A stretch of DNA of 64,000 nucleotides from Shewanella hanedai (GTDB lineage: Bacteria; Pseudomonadota; Gammaproteobacteria; Enterobacterales; Shewanellaceae): contig NZ_VKGK01000001.1 in the NCBI RefSeq assembly GCF_007197645.1, positions 248,001 through 312,000 of the forward strand, given 5' to 3'. Every line of letters starts with the position of its first letter. Position 1 is the stretch's first letter. Positions 27,028 to 36,000 of this stretch are shown one piece after another. The translations under genes were made by a program, and so were the position numbers. The notes under the pieces were generated by a model. It was not told the origin of the DNA, made no database searches, and saw only the letters and a program-made list of their open reading frames with translations.

Positions 27028-28182
27028 ATGAGCTATATGGATATTACAAGGAAGATAGAAAAGCTTGAGCTTTTCCTACAACAAGATCAAAAAAATTTAA
27101 ATCTAAATCTAGATCTAATCCATCTGTTATTAGGTGCAGGATTTATTGATAAGGCCTCAGTGTATCTTGACTCTGCTTTGTTGATAGCTCCAGACTCTTC
27201 TCAGTTAGCTTATGTATCAGCTTTAATATATTGCCAAAAAAATAATTACCAGCAGGCATTGATTATACTTATTCCTTTACTCAATAAGGAAGGTGAATCT
27301 GCTCAGCTCTTATACCAGTCTGCTTACTGTTATCTTCAATTGAATGAACCAGAGAAAGCGCTGGAGTTGCTAACAAAGGCAATAAACTATTCTCAAGATA
27401 AAGAAATAGTTTATCTGTTAGGGCGTACTCAGTATCAACTTAAGAAATTTGATTTAGCCTTGTCGACACTGGTGTCTCTCGCTGAAAAAGAGAGTTCATA
27501 TGCACCTGTTAACGGTCTGCTTTCACAAATATATATAGATATTGAACAATGGGATAATGCTCAAGAGTATGCTCTTAAAACATTGGATTTGGATGATAAT
27601 AATACCAGTGCAAACATAGCTATTGGTTTTATAGTTCTTCAGCTGAATGAATACGATAAAGCTGAGCAATACTTTTCAAAAGCTTTAAGCATAAAAGAGG
27701 AAAGTAGTCGCACTCATCTTGGGTTAGGTACGATTGCTGTTTTCCAACAAAGATATACTGAAGCTGAGCAGCATTTACATAGGGCTTTAAGTATTCAAAA
27801 TGACCTACTTCCATCAATTAATTTATTAGGTTGGCTATATATTTTAACTGATAGATTTAAGAAGGCTAGAGAGATTTTTGAGAAAGGGATTGAGGTTGAC
27901 CGAACTTATGCTGAAATGTATGGAGGTATAGCAGTTATAAGTGTGCTAGAGAAAGATGAAGCCTCAGCTCGGAAAAACGTATCTATAGCGTTGCGTCTAG
28001 ATAAAATGAATTATTCAGGAAACTTTGCAAAAATCCTACTTTTACAAAATTCTCAACAAATATCTCAAGCTGAAAAAGTTTGGGGGGATTTAATGAGTTC
28101 TCCAATCGATGTGAGTGGGAAAACCTTCGAACAAGCTATCATTGAAAAGATAAGAGAATATTTAAAAGTTACTCTACATTAA
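27028..28182 (+). CDS. TPR-repeat protein, first gene of the collagen/Rhs locus
   Basis: I prefer ATG 27028 (384 residues, weak GGA just upstream) over the TTG at 26980. The protein is almost entirely helical, with about ten tetratricopeptide repeats; clear ones are AQLLYQSAYCYLQLNEPEKALELLTKAI (near residue 108), AYALK-like WDNAQEYALKTLDLDDNNTSANIAIGFIVLQLNEYDKAEQYFSKALSI (near 185-230) and RTHLGLGTIAVFQQRYTEAEQHLHRAL (near 233-260). No signal peptide remains if the 27028 start is right. TPR proteins act as protein-interaction scaffolds. Here it lies 120 nt before three exported collagen-like proteins, so a role in their assembly is an inference. Codon use is AT-rich like the genes that follow. 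Confidence 0.8.
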   Translation: MSYMDITRKIEKLELFLQQDQKNLNLNLDLIHLLLGAGFIDKASVYLDSALLIAPDSSQLAYVSALIYCQKNNYQQALIILIPLLNKEGESAQLLYQSAYCYLQLNEPEKALELLTKAINYSQDKEIVYLLGRTQYQLKKFDLALSTLVSLAEKESSYAPVNGLLSQIYIDIEQWDNAQEYALKTLDLDDNNTSANIAIGFIVLQLNEYDKAEQYFSKALSIKEESSRTHLGLGTIAVFQQRYTEAEQHLHRALSIQNDLLPSINLLGWLYILTDRFKKAREIFEKGIEVDRTYAEMYGGIAVISVLEKDEASARKNVSIALRLDKMNYSGNFAKILLLQNSQQISQAEKVWGDLMSSPIDVSGKTFEQAIIEKIREYLKVTLH

Positions 28183-28210
28183 GTAGTATTGATTTAAGTA
28201 GTATTGATTT
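28181..28210. repeat. 15-bp perfect tandem duplication at the end of the TPR gene
   Basis: AAGTAGTATTGATTT occurs twice in a row, at 28181-28195 and 28196-28210. The first copy overlaps the stop codon. It looks like a recent slippage duplication. Confidence 0.9.
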
Positions 28211-28247
28211 GAATTAAATTATAAAAATTCTTCTTTATGAGGAAGGG

Positions 28248-28268
28248 CAGCTTTTGTCTTAAAAGCTG
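28248..28268 (+). promoter_or_regulatory. Hairpin before the first collagen-like gene
   Basis: CAGCTTTT (28248-28255) and AAAAGCTG (28261-28268) form a perfect 8-bp stem with loop GTCTT, about 35 nt before the start codon. The tract after it is AT-rich but not a U run, so it could be a leaky terminator or a leader structure. Confidence 0.45.
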
Positions 28269-28302
28269 ATATTTAAATAAGGGTTAAAGGAAAGACTCTA
28301 CT

Positions 28303-30060
28303 ATGAAAATAAATATAGCATTCGCTATTGGCTTAATGGCTGTAGGTGTATCTTCACCATTACTCGCTGATAGTATGAAAACCAGTTATTCGTTTAATCA
28401 AGCTAATGGTTATCCGGGTAATGGAGAACAAAGCAATAATGGATATAAAGGTTACTTCCCTTTGTCTGGTAATGGACAATTTATTACAGCTGGTCGTTCA
28501 GGATTAGCTTTAGCTCAAGATGTCATGGTTGTTGGAGGAATGGCTCCCTTTAGTAAAGATATTCCGCTAACAATATCGTTATGGATTAAACCAACTCAAG
28601 ATGCGGCAAGTGGAACCATCTTATCAAGAAAGCATAGTGAAAGCGGCACAGGTTTCAGTGTTGCATTTGATGCTGATATGAATCTTGAATTCAGTCTCGT
28701 TGATGAATTTGGTGGTGCTATATCGGTAGCTAGTTTAACACCCATTACTATTGATGGCATGTGGCATCATCTAGCGGTTTCATATAAGGGGGATGCAGAT
28801 GCTTCTAATATGGGGTTGTATATTGACGGTCAAGTTACAGAGTTAAGACTGTCTTCAAATAGTCTTAGTGGGCAAGTTGAAACTTATCACCCACTTGTTA
28901 TTGGTGGAAGCTCCTCATATACCCAAGCACTAGCAGCTGAGATTGACGAAGTATATTTAATTCCTCAGGTTTTCAACGCAGAACAAGTTACTTGTTTGTA
29001 TCAGTTAAAAACAGACTGTGCTTATCGGCCGACAACAGGACAAGAAGGTCCTAGAGGGCCGATAGGTGATATAGGTGAGCAAGGCGATAGGGGCGCAAGT
29101 GGCGTGAGTGGTTTGGCTGGCATTGCTGGACTTAAGGGAGAAGCAGGGTTAGTGGGGCCAATAGGGGCTAGAGGTGCACAAGGTCCACAAGGTTTTACTG
29201 GCCCAACAGGCATTGCTGGTACTGATGGTTCTGATGGTACCGATGGCTCCGATGGTACAAATGGAGCGTCCGGGGCACAAGGTGCCGTTGGAGACAGAGG
29301 ACTAACGGGACCACGTGGTCCTAAAGGAGTGCAAGGTAATATTGGTGCCAAAGGAGCTCTGGGTAATCGTGGGCCACAAGGTGCTGTTGGTAATAAAGGG
29401 GCCGCCGGTATAAAGGGAACTCGAGGTGGACAAGGGGTGGTAGGCTATACCGGTGCTGCAGGAGGTCAAGGACCAAAAGGATATAATGGACCAAGTGGGC
29501 CGCGAGGAAATACGGGGTTACAGGGAGCGCAGGGCGCACAGGGAAATAGAGGGGCTGTAGGCCCTCGTGGATATAATGGGGGTAATATTGCAGGTTATAC
29601 AGGTGCTACAGGTGCTGACGGTGCTACAGGTATTCGCGGTATCCAACCAACTGCTGCTGAGTGTTTAGAAGACTGGTACGGGTTTGCTGTCACTCCCCCA
29701 AAAAGTGATGTCATGTCGTTAACCTCTGATTTTGATAGGGCGCTTAAAGGTGAGTTTACACACACTTCCACTGTTCAAGAAAATGAATTAGATGGCGTGA
29801 TAGATCCCGATTTCATTATAGAGCGTGCTGTTCGTACCACTAGCAATGGTCTTGTGCATATTGATTTAAACATATTAGCAATCGAAACAGATGAAGAGGA
29901 GAAGGCGTTTTTCTTAGCATTGGATTTGAGCGATCAAGCGGTATTTGATTTTGTTCTGGATTTGTATAGCCAGAAAAATCTTGATAATCGTTATGCTGTC
30001 GAAATTCCAAATTTGTTAGTAACTCCATCGCCATTGCAGCCTGAACAGAGGACTAAATAA
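28303..30060 (+). CDS. Exported LamG-fold + collagen-like protein, paralogue 1
   Basis: 585 residues. A Sec signal peptide occupies 1-22 (cleavage near LLADS). A LamG/concanavalin-type beta-sandwich spans about 28-235 (DIPLTISLWIKPTQDAASGTILSRKH, MWHHLAVSYKG, LYIDGQ, AEIDEVYLIP), ending with a CLYQLKTDC cysteine pair. A collagen-like Gly-X-Y domain of about 200 residues follows (about 245-447), including a GTDGSDGTDGSDGTNG run. A 135-residue non-repetitive C-terminal domain with one Cys and mostly acidic sequence (VIDPDFIIERAV, DEEEKAFFLALDLSDQAVFDFVL) is unique to this paralogue. AAAGGA lies upstream of the ATG. The stop shares one base with the next ATG (TAATG), so the genes are translationally coupled. 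Likely an extracellular trimeric stalk. Confidence 0.85.
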   Translation: MKINIAFAIGLMAVGVSSPLLADSMKTSYSFNQANGYPGNGEQSNNGYKGYFPLSGNGQFITAGRSGLALAQDVMVVGGMAPFSKDIPLTISLWIKPTQDAASGTILSRKHSESGTGFSVAFDADMNLEFSLVDEFGGAISVASLTPITIDGMWHHLAVSYKGDADASNMGLYIDGQVTELRLSSNSLSGQVETYHPLVIGGSSSYTQALAAEIDEVYLIPQVFNAEQVTCLYQLKTDCAYRPTTGQEGPRGPIGDIGEQGDRGASGVSGLAGIAGLKGEAGLVGPIGARGAQGPQGFTGPTGIAGTDGSDGTDGSDGTNGASGAQGAVGDRGLTGPRGPKGVQGNIGAKGALGNRGPQGAVGNKGAAGIKGTRGGQGVVGYTGAAGGQGPKGYNGPSGPRGNTGLQGAQGAQGNRGAVGPRGYNGGNIAGYTGATGADGATGIRGIQPTAAECLEDWYGFAVTPPKSDVMSLTSDFDRALKGEFTHTSTVQENELDGVIDPDFIIERAVRTTSNGLVHIDLNILAIETDEEEKAFFLALDLSDQAVFDFVLDLYSQKNLDNRYAVEIPNLLVTPSPLQPEQRTK

Positions 30061-31526
30061 TGAAAAGGATTATTCACTCACTAGCCACTTTGGCTGTATT
30101 GGGTTTGTGTACCACTCATGCTACAGCATCTAACTGGGATGCGCATTGGTCTTTTGCTGGCCACGGTAATGACAGTTTTCACCATGAACATAATGGAGTT
30201 TTTCCACTCAGTGGTACAGGTAGTTTTGAAATAGGTAAGCAGAATCAAGCTCTCTATTATGATCTTTTACAGATTGATTCTTTAAGTATTCAAAAATCAA
30301 CGGATCCTTTTTCTCTCTCTCTTTGGGGCTTGAGAGAAACAAATTATTATTCAGAAACTTTGTTTTCTAAACAAGCATCTGCATACAGTTCAGGAATGTC
30401 AGTAGAGCTTGATGATAACAATTCGATTGTTGTCGATATTCGTAATGGTCAAGGCGGCAGTATTAAAGTCAGGAGTATTGCTGCATGGGACGATATGAAT
30501 GATTGGCATCATTTAGTCGTTACTTATAATGGTTCTATTCAAGCTAATGGCATTAGTTTATACCTAGATAATCAACTGCTTGAACTAGATATCGTTAATG
30601 ATAATTTAAGCGGTGATATAGCCAGTAATGAACCTATGGTAGTCGGTGCTGATAGTGCGAATAGTTTTTCAACTTTCAATGGCGCAATTGATGAGGTCTA
30701 TCTGGGGAGTCGTGCATATAACAGCAGTGACATTGAATGTTTGTTTGCGCTGCGGGATAACTGTGTCGTGCCTGATACTGGTGAACCACCAGTGGTGGCT
30801 CCTCAAGGTCCTAGAGGTTTTGAAGGACCTACTGGGCCACAAGGTTTACGTGGCGCAACGGGGACACAAGGGGTAATAGGTCAAAGGGGGGCGGTAGGCG
30901 ACACTGGTATTCGTGGGCCACAAGGGGTTGTTGGGTCAACGGGAGCTATTGGATTGAGAGGCTTGACTGGAATCTCTGGAAATCCAGGTGTCGACGGTCG
31001 TGACGGTCGCGACGGTAGAGATGGAAATACTGGTTTAGTTGGGATAACTGGTCCTGATGGCTTGGCTGGAAGTAAAGGCGTTAGAGGGGATACTGGTTCA
31101 GTTGGCCCACAAGGTGATCCTGGACCTCAAGGTTTGAAAGGTGCTACTGGTGTCAGGGGGGATACAGGTGCAACAGGAGATGCTGGGCCGCAAGGATATT
31201 CAGGTGCAGCAGGTGTTACCGGTGCTGATGGTGTGCAAGGAGATAAAGGTTCAACGGGTGCTCTAGGAGCTACTGGACCTGTGGGACCAAGGGGATATGT
31301 CGGACCAGCAGGTTACAAGGGGCCAACAGGCTACCACGGTGTAGTAACAAATGGCTCTTCTGGTGCTGAAGGGGCCCGGGGAGGAAGAGGCCCTATAGGT
31401 TATAGTCGGTATTTTTCAGGTGGTGGCGGTGGCGGTTGTAATTACTGCGCTAAAGGTATGAGTACGGTTCAGCTGTATAAAACAACGAAAGCCAGACAAA
31501 CAGTTCAGGATGGGGTGGCAAAATGA
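30060..31526 (+). CDS. Exported LamG-fold + collagen-like protein, paralogue 2
   Basis: 488 residues with the same layout: signal peptide 1-23 (cleavage near ATASN), LamG-like domain about 25-235 (DPFSLSLWGLRE, DWHHLVVTYNG, LYLDNQ, GAIDEVYLGS, then CLFALRDNC), and a collagen-like Gly-X-Y domain about 247-447 with GRDGRDGRDG. The tail is short (about 35 residues), with a glycine run and two cysteines (GGGGGGCNYCAKG), which could cross-link chains. The start overlaps the previous stop by 1 nt and the stop overlaps the next start by 4 nt. About 200 Gly-X-Y residues match paralogue 1 in length, consistent with co-assembly (inference). Confidence 0.85.
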   Translation: MKRIIHSLATLAVLGLCTTHATASNWDAHWSFAGHGNDSFHHEHNGVFPLSGTGSFEIGKQNQALYYDLLQIDSLSIQKSTDPFSLSLWGLRETNYYSETLFSKQASAYSSGMSVELDDNNSIVVDIRNGQGGSIKVRSIAAWDDMNDWHHLVVTYNGSIQANGISLYLDNQLLELDIVNDNLSGDIASNEPMVVGADSANSFSTFNGAIDEVYLGSRAYNSSDIECLFALRDNCVVPDTGEPPVVAPQGPRGFEGPTGPQGLRGATGTQGVIGQRGAVGDTGIRGPQGVVGSTGAIGLRGLTGISGNPGVDGRDGRDGRDGNTGLVGITGPDGLAGSKGVRGDTGSVGPQGDPGPQGLKGATGVRGDTGATGDAGPQGYSGAAGVTGADGVQGDKGSTGALGATGPVGPRGYVGPAGYKGPTGYHGVVTNGSSGAEGARGGRGPIGYSRYFSGGGGGGCNYCAKGMSTVQLYKTTKARQTVQDGVAK

Positions 31527-32926
31527 AGCTTAAATTACAATTTTTAGCACCAGCATTATGCATGTTGGCAGCTGCAAGTGTCACCGCCAATGAATTTGGT
31601 GCCTATTACTCATTTGAAGGTCAGGGCAATGGTTTTAGAGATACATCAAGTAATGACAATAATGGCTACTTTTTGAACTCGTCTGGTGGGAGTTACACTT
31701 TAGATGGTCGCAACGGGGTGGCTTTAGATAAAGATGTATTGGTTGTAGGCACTATGCCATCACATAAGAAAGATATGCCTTTTACCATTTCAGCTTGGGT
31801 TAAGACTTCTGAGCTGCAAGGAAATCATCCTTTGGTTTCTAAGTTGGCAGCAGGGAGTAATCAAGGGTTTAGTATCAATCTTTCCCCACAAGGACTGATA
31901 TTCAATCTTATGGATCAAACCGTCTCCGGTATATCTGTGTCTACATCTGGCTTGCCAGCTTTAACTGGGTGGACACATATTGCAACGACCTATAGTGGTA
32001 GCGGTAAAGCCTCTGGAGTCAAAGTTTATGTTAATGGCTTAGAGCAAGAGACGACTGTTTTGACTGATAACTTGGAGCTTCAGACTAATACTTTTGCTCC
32101 ACTTTATATTGGTGGCTCGATCAGGGAGCCTGCACCTTTTCCTGGAGCTATTGATGAGGTGTTAATTGCGCCAAATGCTTATTCGATAGGACAAATTGGT
32201 TGTCTAGCTACGTTTGGCAGTGATTGTGCTACTGCAATAGGTTTAGGGCCACGAGGTGAGCAAGGGACGGTAGGACCAAAAGGCCTTCCGGGCCTATTAG
32301 GTAATGCAGGAAGTCGAGGAATACAAGGACCTGATGGTGAACAAGGTGCAGTGGGACCTGCTGGAGAGGTGGGTTCTCAAGGCGGACGTGGCGCAATTGG
32401 TCCTATAGGTGCACAGGGAGCGGTAGGGGCCAGTGGTGCTAATGGCAGCAATGGTGTTAATGGTAGTGCAGGTGCGGCAGGTGCCAAAGGTCCACGAGGA
32501 AGAATCGGTCTTGCAGGGATTCAAGGAGATATAGGTGCAACCGGTGCAACGGGCCCTAGAGGTGTAACAGGGCTTCGTGGTGAGCAAGGTGATACAGGAC
32601 CGAGAGGAGGGCAAGGTGCTCAAGGGCCAAGTGGTGCTAGAGGTGTAACTGGGTCTGTAGGAGCGACAGGTCGAAGAGGAATTGATGGTCCAATAGGGAA
32701 TCAAGGTGCACGTGGAAGCACCGGTGGACGAGGTGCTGTAGGACCTACATCATCAATTGGGGGAAGTAGAGGAAATACTGGTCTTTCTGCTGTTCAATAC
32801 TACTCAAGTTCGAGCTTACATACCCTGAGAACACAAAAGGCTGGAACTCCGGGCGCGAGAGGTCCCCAAGGGTACCAAGGATACAGAGGACGTTGTATTT
32901 GCCAAGGTAGTCGCTGTTATCTTTAA
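31523..32926 (+). CDS. Exported LamG-fold + collagen-like protein, paralogue 3
   Basis: 467 residues. Signal peptide 1-22 (cleavage near VTANE), LamG-like domain about 24-235 (MPFTISAWVKTSE, GWTHIATTYSG, VYVNGLEQ, GAIDEVLIAPN, with a Cys pair in CLATFGSDC), and a Gly-X-Y domain about 241-408. It then has a Ser/Tyr linker and a second short Gly-X-Y stretch (GARGPQGYQGYRGR) and ends with three cysteines (RCICQGSRCYL). The ATG overlaps the preceding stop (ATGA). It is followed by a hairpin and then the giant Rhs gene. The last-residue cysteines resemble the Cys-rich ends that lock trimeric collagens, but this is an analogy. Confidence 0.85.
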   Translation: MKLKLQFLAPALCMLAAASVTANEFGAYYSFEGQGNGFRDTSSNDNNGYFLNSSGGSYTLDGRNGVALDKDVLVVGTMPSHKKDMPFTISAWVKTSELQGNHPLVSKLAAGSNQGFSINLSPQGLIFNLMDQTVSGISVSTSGLPALTGWTHIATTYSGSGKASGVKVYVNGLEQETTVLTDNLELQTNTFAPLYIGGSIREPAPFPGAIDEVLIAPNAYSIGQIGCLATFGSDCATAIGLGPRGEQGTVGPKGLPGLLGNAGSRGIQGPDGEQGAVGPAGEVGSQGGRGAIGPIGAQGAVGASGANGSNGVNGSAGAAGAKGPRGRIGLAGIQGDIGATGATGPRGVTGLRGEQGDTGPRGGQGAQGPSGARGVTGSVGATGRRGIDGPIGNQGARGSTGGRGAVGPTSSIGGSRGNTGLSAVQYYSSSSLHTLRTQKAGTPGARGPQGYQGYRGRCICQGSRCYL

Positions 32927-32954
32927 GCTCAATAGATATTAATCATAACCAATC

Positions 32955-32978
32955 AGGGCACTCTTCGAGTGCCCTTTC
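32955..32978 (+). terminator. Hairpin between the collagen-like genes and the giant Rhs gene (possible attenuator)
   Basis: AGGGCACTC (32955-32963) and GAGTGCCCT (32967-32975) form a perfect 9-bp stem with loop TTC. The tract after it is only TTTCCC, so it should terminate only partly and let some transcription into the next gene. Confidence 0.55.
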
Positions 32979-33004
32979 CCACAAGGATTAAGGGAGTATT
33001 CTGA

Positions 33005-36000
33005 ATGTCATCACTCATCACATCGGCAGAGCTTGGATTGTTTGGCGCACATCATGCTAATAGTAATCTATTAGGTGGTACTGCTTTAGGGCAGCGTCTA
33101 AATCAAACGGCTATAAATCTCGCAACAGGAAACCTGAGTGTACAACGCCAGGATCAGCTTGCGATGGCAATAGGCCAAAATAGCCAACTTGTTCAAACTT
33201 ATAATAGTTTGGGGCAAGATGTTGATGGTGATAATTGGTGGCTTGGAAGTATTGCTCGTTTGACATCAATACCATCTGAGCATGAATCAGGTAGCACAAT
33301 TATTCGGAGTAATGGTGATGGTAGTCAAAGTGAGTACATTTACGATACAAACCGTGGATTGTATGTTGCGACGGATGGAAGTGGATCACACGACACTCTT
33401 ATGTTTGATAGCTTACAAAATGTATGGATTAGGCAGGCGGATGCTAATAATAAGGAGATTTACGACAGTCAAGGGAGGCTAACGAGAAAGCAAGACCAGT
33501 ATAATAATATCATCAGCTATTCCTATCAAGCGGACAAATTGATTCAAATTACTGATGCATCTGGACTGGTGACACATATAGATTATATCAATCATTCTAC
33601 AGGAGCTCGGATAAGCGCAATTCGTACATCTTTGGATGGTACAGAGCAAACATCTGCAAGATTTGATTATGATAGTTTAGGGCGTTTAGAGCGCGTTAAA
33701 TATGATTTAACTCCTTCTGATAATAGCATTACAGATAATCAAGTTTTTAGTACTCGTTACACCTATGACGCTGACAGTCAGCGCCTTGCTAGTATCACTA
33801 ACAGTGATGGCAGTAGCTCTCGTTTTAGTTATAAGCAGCATGCTGGGAGAAGCTCTGATTTTATTGCAGAAGGCTCTTGGGTGTTGGCTTCAATGACAAA
33901 TGGCGAAGGTCGTACTTTAACCTTTGATTATGATGCGGTTACCCGAAGTACAGATGTCGCTGATGAGTATGGTCAGATCACAAGTTATCGGTTTGACGCG
34001 GGTGGTCAGCTTTTATCGATCGCGACTCCTCCTGTTGATGGGACTCGCCAGCTTACTTTTTTTAGTTATGACGCCGATGGTAATTTAATTAGTAAAAAAG
34101 ATAGCGCTAACCAAGTGAGTCATTATCAATATGATGATAGAGGTAATCTATTAACCAGTATTGATGCCAAAGGCAGAAGGATTGACAGACGGTACAATCT
34201 TGAAAATCAGCTTATTGCTGAAATTCGTTATCGAGATCTTGATCATGATGGCATTGGCGCGGGTGTGCCAGAAGAACCTTTGGTCACACGTTATATTTAT
34301 GGTGATGATAAAGAACTGCGTTTTGTGGTTAATTCAGACGGCTCTGTAAATCAAATAAAATATAATAGTTTAGGTCAAAAAGTTGAAAGTTTTACATATC
34401 AAATAGCGACCTATAATACGGATAGTTTAAGTAAAAATTCTGATGTTAGTTTAGGCCAAATAAGTATATGGGCAGAAGCACAAGATATTAACGATGCAGT
34501 ACATATGCGTTTTGAGTACGATTTTAGAGGTCAGTTAAGTCAAGTACACCAGTATGACAATAATGTGATTAAGAGTTCGAGTTATTTTATTTATGATTAC
34601 GCTGGACGCTTATTATCACAGACCGATGGAGCTGGTGCTACTAGCAATTTTGTCTATGATGGTATGGGACGACGGATTAGTCGTCAAAATGGCTTGGGTG
34701 ATATTACATTAATTTCCTATGATGATGCAGCTCAACAAGTGTATACGCAATATGCAAATGGGAGATTAAGTACTTCTGTTTACAACAGAGCTGGTGATCT
34801 GATTGAGCAATATGACACTTTGGGGAGTACCAAGCAGAATCGTCAAGGTTATATGTATGATGAGTTAGGTCGGTTACGTATCTCTGAATCGGCGAATGGT
34901 GCACGTTCTTATTATTTTTATGATGCAAATAACCGTAAAATTGGTCAAATTAATGGTAATGGGCAACTCTCTACTTGGTCTTATAATAAGCAGGGAGCAA
35001 TCATTCGTTTTACTCGTCATAGTAATACCGTTGATCCACGACAGTTGTCTTCGGGGCAAGGTTCGATTAATGAAGCGTTATGGAATTTAACATCTTTTAT
35101 TCAACAAGCTTCTAGTGATCAAGACAGTAATGAATACCGTATTTATGACAGCTCTGGCCTATTAAGGTTTTTACTGGATGCTGAAGGCACAGTAACTGAA
35201 CATACATATGATGGGCTTGGAACATTAACTCATAAAGCAACCTATGAAAAACAGCTTCAGATGGCGGATGTCCCTGCTGATATTACTGAAAATCAATTAA
35301 TAGCTTTATTGTACGATTTGAAAGTCGCAAGTATTAATAATGATGTTATTACGACAGGTCGAGATCCCGTTCAGCCTTATCAATATTTAAATCATGCTCA
35401 ATTACAAGATCGCTATCTAGATACACAAATTGTAGGAGTGAGTAAAACTGGTGGTTTTGAAGCTCGTAATCCAAATCAACCTTATGGATTTATCAATAGT
35501 GCCGATCATCCATTATATGTTGAGCAGGATTCATTATCAGATGTTACACAAACTCGTTTATCAGATGGCCGCCAAGCACTTAGCTGGGCACCTAATAGTT
35601 TAGTTTGGCCTAAAGTCGAACTGGGTTATAGAATTTTACATAATAATGATCAGTTTGAATATTTACCTGTAACTTTTAGTAATGGCGAATATTCTGTTGA
35701 ATTACCTCAACTAGATCGCGATGAATATGAATTCACTTTCTTATACAAGGATAGTTATAATCAAGTTCGCACTCAGTCAGGTGGTGCTTTTACACAGTTA
35801 CGCGAAACAGACCCAGCAAATAAAACCCTCCAAGTCAGAAACTTTGAATCCCATTGGACGGTAAATGCTGGAGTGGGAAGCAGTTTAAGTGGAGTAATAC
35901 CTGCCCACCTATATTCAAATCTAGAAAAAGTCACCGCTGTGGTGTATCAGACTGACTCAGAAAGTGTGCGTACAGATCTGAATAATTTGGACTTTATTAC

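Noticed and set aside
29022..29351. Minus-strand frame encoding a proline-rich 109-residue protein
   Set aside because: It is the antisense of the Gly-X-Y collagen repeat, where GGN/CCN codons create long open frames by composition.
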